Shown piece by piece: positions 63,082 through 64,000 of a DNA stretch of 64,000 nt. The translations under genes were made by a program, and so were the position numbers. Within the stretch, counting starts at the first letter, position 1, and every line of letters starts with the position of its first letter. Below the pieces are notes generated by a model. The model had not been told where the DNA came from, did no database searches, and saw nothing but the letters and a program-made list of their open reading frames with translations. Source of the stretch: Bagarius yarrelli (taxonomy: Eukaryota; Chordata; Actinopteri; Siluriformes; Sisoridae). Location of the stretch: the NCBI GenBank assembly GCA_005784505.1, contig VCAZ01000027.1, positions 3,442,265 through 3,506,264 of the forward strand, written 5' to 3'.

Positions 63082-63472
63082 GCATGACTTACCCCTCGAA
63101 TGGATACCTGACAATGAAAAACATCAGACGAAAAAATATACAAAGAAATGATAAATAAATCAACAAACAAGAATAAAAAGAATGAAATAATGGATGTATA
63201 AAAGTCACAGCGAGAAAGAGAGAGAGTGAGAAAGACAGTAATTAAGCGCGAGAGAGAGAGAGTAAGAGAGAGAGAACTTGAGAAAGAATAAGAGAAAGGA
63301 AATGTAAGAAAGGAAGAGAGCGAGAGAGAAAGGAAAAAAAAAGAGAGAGAGAGAACGAGAGAGTAAAAGAGAGGGAGAACTTGAAGAGAAAGTGAGAGAG
63401 AAAAAAAAGAGAGATTAAAAGAGAAAAGGAACTCGAGAAAAAGAAAGTAAGAGAGAGAGAGTAAAAGAAAAA

Positions 63473-63512
<40 letters not shown>

Positions 63513-63860
63513 AGAGAGAAAAGAGAAATGAAGAGAGGAAGACAGTGTCTCACTTACAGCATCAGGTCCTGCTGGTTTTTCTGAAACACCGCTCCGATGT
63601 GTTGAAAGATGTCCGGGGTGAAGAGATAAATCCCACAGTTAATGATGTCACTGACAAACGTACTCGGTTTCTCCACATAGTGCAGCACCTGCATTCATCA
63701 GCAACACACACACACACACACACACACACACATCAACAATCCCACAGCATGATATCTCACACACGCACACACACAGTCATTAGTATGTGCTGGACGTCAC
63801 CTCACTGGTTTGTTCGTTCTCCACGATGCAGCCGTAATTCAGTGATTGTGTCCTGTTGGC
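57790..63860 (-). CDS. gmppa: Mannose-1-phosphate guanyltransferase regulatory subunit alpha, C-terminal nine exons (partial)
   Basis: GMPPA is the catalytically inactive partner of GMPPB; it binds GDP-mannose and restrains the enzyme that makes GDP-mannose from mannose-1-phosphate and GTP in the cytosol (established knowledge). Exons on the minus strand: 63860-63801, 63688-63558, 63107-63093, 61221-61087, 60303-60206, 59975-59929, 59435-59343, 59220-59052, 57890-57790. They total 849 nt, all phases agree, and give 282 residues plus stop, about two thirds of the roughly 420-residue family length. Recognisable blocks are LNYGCIVEN, HYVEKPSTF, INCGIYLFTP, the left-handed beta-helix hexapeptide region LGPNVSIGTGVTIGAGVRV, the GMPPA signature EGTPSDPNPNDP and the tail VLPHKDLNRSFKNQIIL. 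The 5' part lies beyond the window. Teleosts can carry two gmppa paralogues; which one this is cannot be told here. Confidence 0.95.
57925..58135. repeat. gmppa: ACTACAC minisatellite in gmppa last intron
   Basis: Units near 45-47 bp built from CTACACACAGACCTACAGCT and ACTACACACGGGACTACACC, about four copies plus shorter degenerate units at the left. Confidence 0.85.
58136..58770. repeat. gmppa: GATGTG minisatellite in gmppa last intron
   Basis: About 33-bp half-units pair into units near 66 bp: GGTGTGATGTGGTACTCAGG, ATGGTGATGGATGTGTGTGA, TGCGGAACTCGGTAAGGTAA. About 18 half-units with drift. Because 33 is a multiple of three, long ORFs run through it on the + strand. Confidence 0.9.
58775..58980 (-). 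mobile_element. SINE family B copy in gmppa last intron
   Basis: Begins TCAACTTCATTGTCATTGTG, continues ACAGAGCCAATGAAATGCAT and GCTCAAGGACCCAACAGTGG, and ends CCTTAACCATTTGAGCCACT. It lies directly after the 58.1-58.8 kb minisatellite. Confidence 0.8.
59052..59220 (-). CDS. gmppa: gmppa exon, EGTPSDPNPNDP signature
   Basis: Acceptor ccgtgtgcag and donor GTACCA flank 169 nt encoding DHSCVLNSIIGWDSTIGKWA, then RVEGTPSDPNPNDPYAKID and SETLFRDGKLTPSITIL. The proline/aspartate-rich loop is diagnostic of the alpha subunit relative to GMPPB. Confidence 0.96.
59343..59435 (-). CDS. gmppa: gmppa exon, hexapeptide repeats, followed by a GC donor
   Basis: Acceptor tcttgcag precedes 59435. The 93-nt phase-0 exon encodes LGPNVSIGTGVTIGAGVRV and RESIILHGATLQ, with [LIV]-G-x4 hexapeptide spacing. 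The 3' end reads CTTTACAG|GCATTT, so the intron seems to begin with GC instead of GT; the frame into the next exon (DHSCVLNSIIGW) and homology both require this junction. Confidence 0.9.
59510..59868. repeat. gmppa: 39-bp minisatellite in gmppa intron
   Basis: About nine units of AGTGCTACCACCACCATGCT, TCACTGAGTAACTGAACAT, moderately diverged, between the exons at 59343 and 59929. Confidence 0.9.
59929..59975 (-). CDS. gmppa: gmppa exon, start of beta-helix
   Basis: 47 nt between acceptor tcctgcag-type site (tgcag at 59980-59976) and donor GTGAGC. Encodes NVYVHPTANIDPSAV, the first coil of the left-handed beta-helix, conserved with human GMPPA. Confidence 0.94.
60206..60303 (-). CDS. gmppa: gmppa exon, SAIYASRLYLNQY block
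   Basis: Acceptor gctttag and donor GTAATC bound 98 nt encoding SAIYASRLYLNQYHKTHPER and LAANKDCGPKIIG, the linker from the nucleotidyltransferase fold to the beta-helix. Phases 2 and 1 fit both neighbours. Confidence 0.94.
60434..61040. mobile_element. 607-bp MITE in gmppa intron
   Basis: Left end GGGCTACGTTCACACTGC and right end GCAGTGTGAACGTAGCCC are perfect 18-bp inverted repeats. Internal similarity between the two ends continues weakly. No clear target duplication and no transposase, so the superfamily is uncertain. It lies between the exons at 61087 and 60303. Confidence 0.75.
61087..61221 (-). CDS. gmppa: gmppa exon, VIRLEQDIF block
   Basis: Acceptor tgttgcag ends just before 61221 and donor GTGAGA follows 61087. 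It encodes DEQCNGWQRAEVIRLEQDIF, then TALAAQEKLYVYKTDRFWSQ and IKSAG, typical of GMPPA. A 607-bp MITE ends only 46 bp downstream of this exon's donor in the next intron. Confidence 0.95.
61373..61400. repeat. (CA)n microsatellite in gmppa intron
   Basis: About fourteen CA dinucleotides. Similar CA or GT tracts occur at 63050-63078, 63704-63732 and 63917-63950. Confidence 0.95.
61785..62047 (-). mobile_element. SINE family B, long copy in gmppa intron
   Basis: Plus strand starts TTATTTTGTCACGTATACTT, includes GCAGTGAAATTCTTTTTTTC, GCTATGATACAGCACCCCTG, CTTGCTCAAGGACCCAACAG, and ends CGCCTTAACCATTTGAGCCA. Its head abuts inverted head copies at 62062-62163. Confidence 0.8.
62062..62163 (+). repeat. 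Two direct copies of a SINE B head, inverted relative to the adjacent SINE
   Basis: GCAATTGTGGTGGCTCAAAT followed by GGTTAAGGCGCT occurs at 62062-62093 and again 70 bp later at 62132-62163. Both face the opposite way to the SINE ending at 62047. Confidence 0.8.
63093..63107 (-). CDS. gmppa: gmppa 15-nt microexon
   Basis: Between acceptor attgtcag and a perfect GTAAGT donor lie only 15 nt. In frame they complete Leu, add Y-P-F-E and give two bases of Gly, exactly bridging the phase-2 end of the exon at 63558 and the start of the exon at 61221. The human protein differs in this linker. Phase agreement on both sides is the main support. Confidence 0.75.
63190..63540. repeat. GA-rich polypurine tract in gmppa intron
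   Basis: Irregular GAGAGA/GAAAGA sequence ending about 20 bp before the donor side of the gmppa exon at 63558. It separates that exon from the 15-nt microexon. Confidence 0.9.
63558..63688 (-). CDS. gmppa: gmppa exon, VLHYVEKPSTF block
   Basis: Acceptor gaatgcag and donor GTAAGT flank 131 nt. It encodes VLHYVEKPSTF, then DIINCGIYLFTPDIFQHI and QKNQQDLM, and ends two bases into a leucine codon that the following 15-nt exon completes. This is the end of the nucleotidyltransferase-like fold. Confidence 0.95.
63801..63860 (-). CDS. gmppa: gmppa exon (first in window)
   Basis: Acceptor cctacag precedes 63860 on the minus strand and donor GTGACG follows 63801. The 60-nt phase-0 exon reads ANRTQSLNYGCIVENEQTSE, matching the vertebrate GMPPA segment before HYVEKPSTF. 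Confidence 0.92.
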
Positions 63861-63913
63861 CTGTAGGCAAAAACACACACATAAACTGACTGTGGTGGTG
63901 AGGATGATAAAGC

Positions 63914-63952
<39 letters not shown>

Positions 63953-64000
63953 CTGACTGTAGTGGCAAGGATGATGAAGCTGTGTGTGTGTGTAACTGAC

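Noticed and set aside
63242..63553. 103-codon minus-strand ORF, overlapping gmppa sense strand
   Set aside because: Translation of the GA-rich intron tract, giving S, L and F runs.

Overview
This window reads as genomic DNA from a teleost fish, probably an ostariophysan (inferred; the species is not determined). It is AT-rich with long introns, canonical GT-AG splice sites, abundant CA/GA/AT microsatellites, tRNA-derived SINEs, L2-type LINE fragments and Tc1/mariner and hAT elements. Nothing prokaryotic is present: no operons, CRISPR arrays or phage genes.

Two protein-coding genes are supported, arranged tail to tail. The first, on the + strand, is st6gal2 (beta-galactoside alpha-2,6-sialyltransferase 2). 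Five coding exons (41223-42060, 48450-48547, 49449-49550, 50968-51142, 52607-52851) join in frame to a 485-residue type II Golgi enzyme with all sialyltransferase motifs. Two likely non-coding leader exons lie upstream: a GC-rich one ending at a GTAAGC donor at 18444, and a 54-nt one at 39641-39694. The 3' UTR probably runs to about 56190.

The second, on the - strand, is gmppa, the regulatory alpha subunit of GDP-mannose pyrophosphorylase. The last nine coding exons lie between 63860 and 57790 and join in frame to 282 C-terminal residues. The 5' exons lie beyond the right edge. One intron appears to use a GC donor and one exon is only 15 nt.

Layout: 1-18100 is intergenic and full of repeats, with no recognisable host gene. 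18100-18680 is the putative st6gal2 promoter and first exon. 18445-39640 would be a very long first intron holding a Tc1 transposase remnant, a short hAT element and a decayed LINE reverse transcriptase. 39641-56190 is the rest of st6gal2, whose introns hold a Tc1/mariner element with a SINE nested in it, a 178-bp hAT MITE with a perfect 8-bp target duplication, a GAGTG-type minisatellite and a 100-bp AT tract. 56190-57690 is the short intergenic gap with a foldback element. 57690-64000 is gmppa, whose introns hold three different minisatellites, rearranged SINEs and a 607-bp MITE.

The two genes act in different parts of glycosylation: gmppa in cytosolic GDP-mannose supply, st6gal2 in terminal sialylation in the Golgi. 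I did not find a new biological system. The points most worth checking are the GC-AG intron and microexon in gmppa, the foldback between the two genes, the 14.4-14.8 kb palindrome, and a repeat family that has kept a promoter-like block and a first exon.
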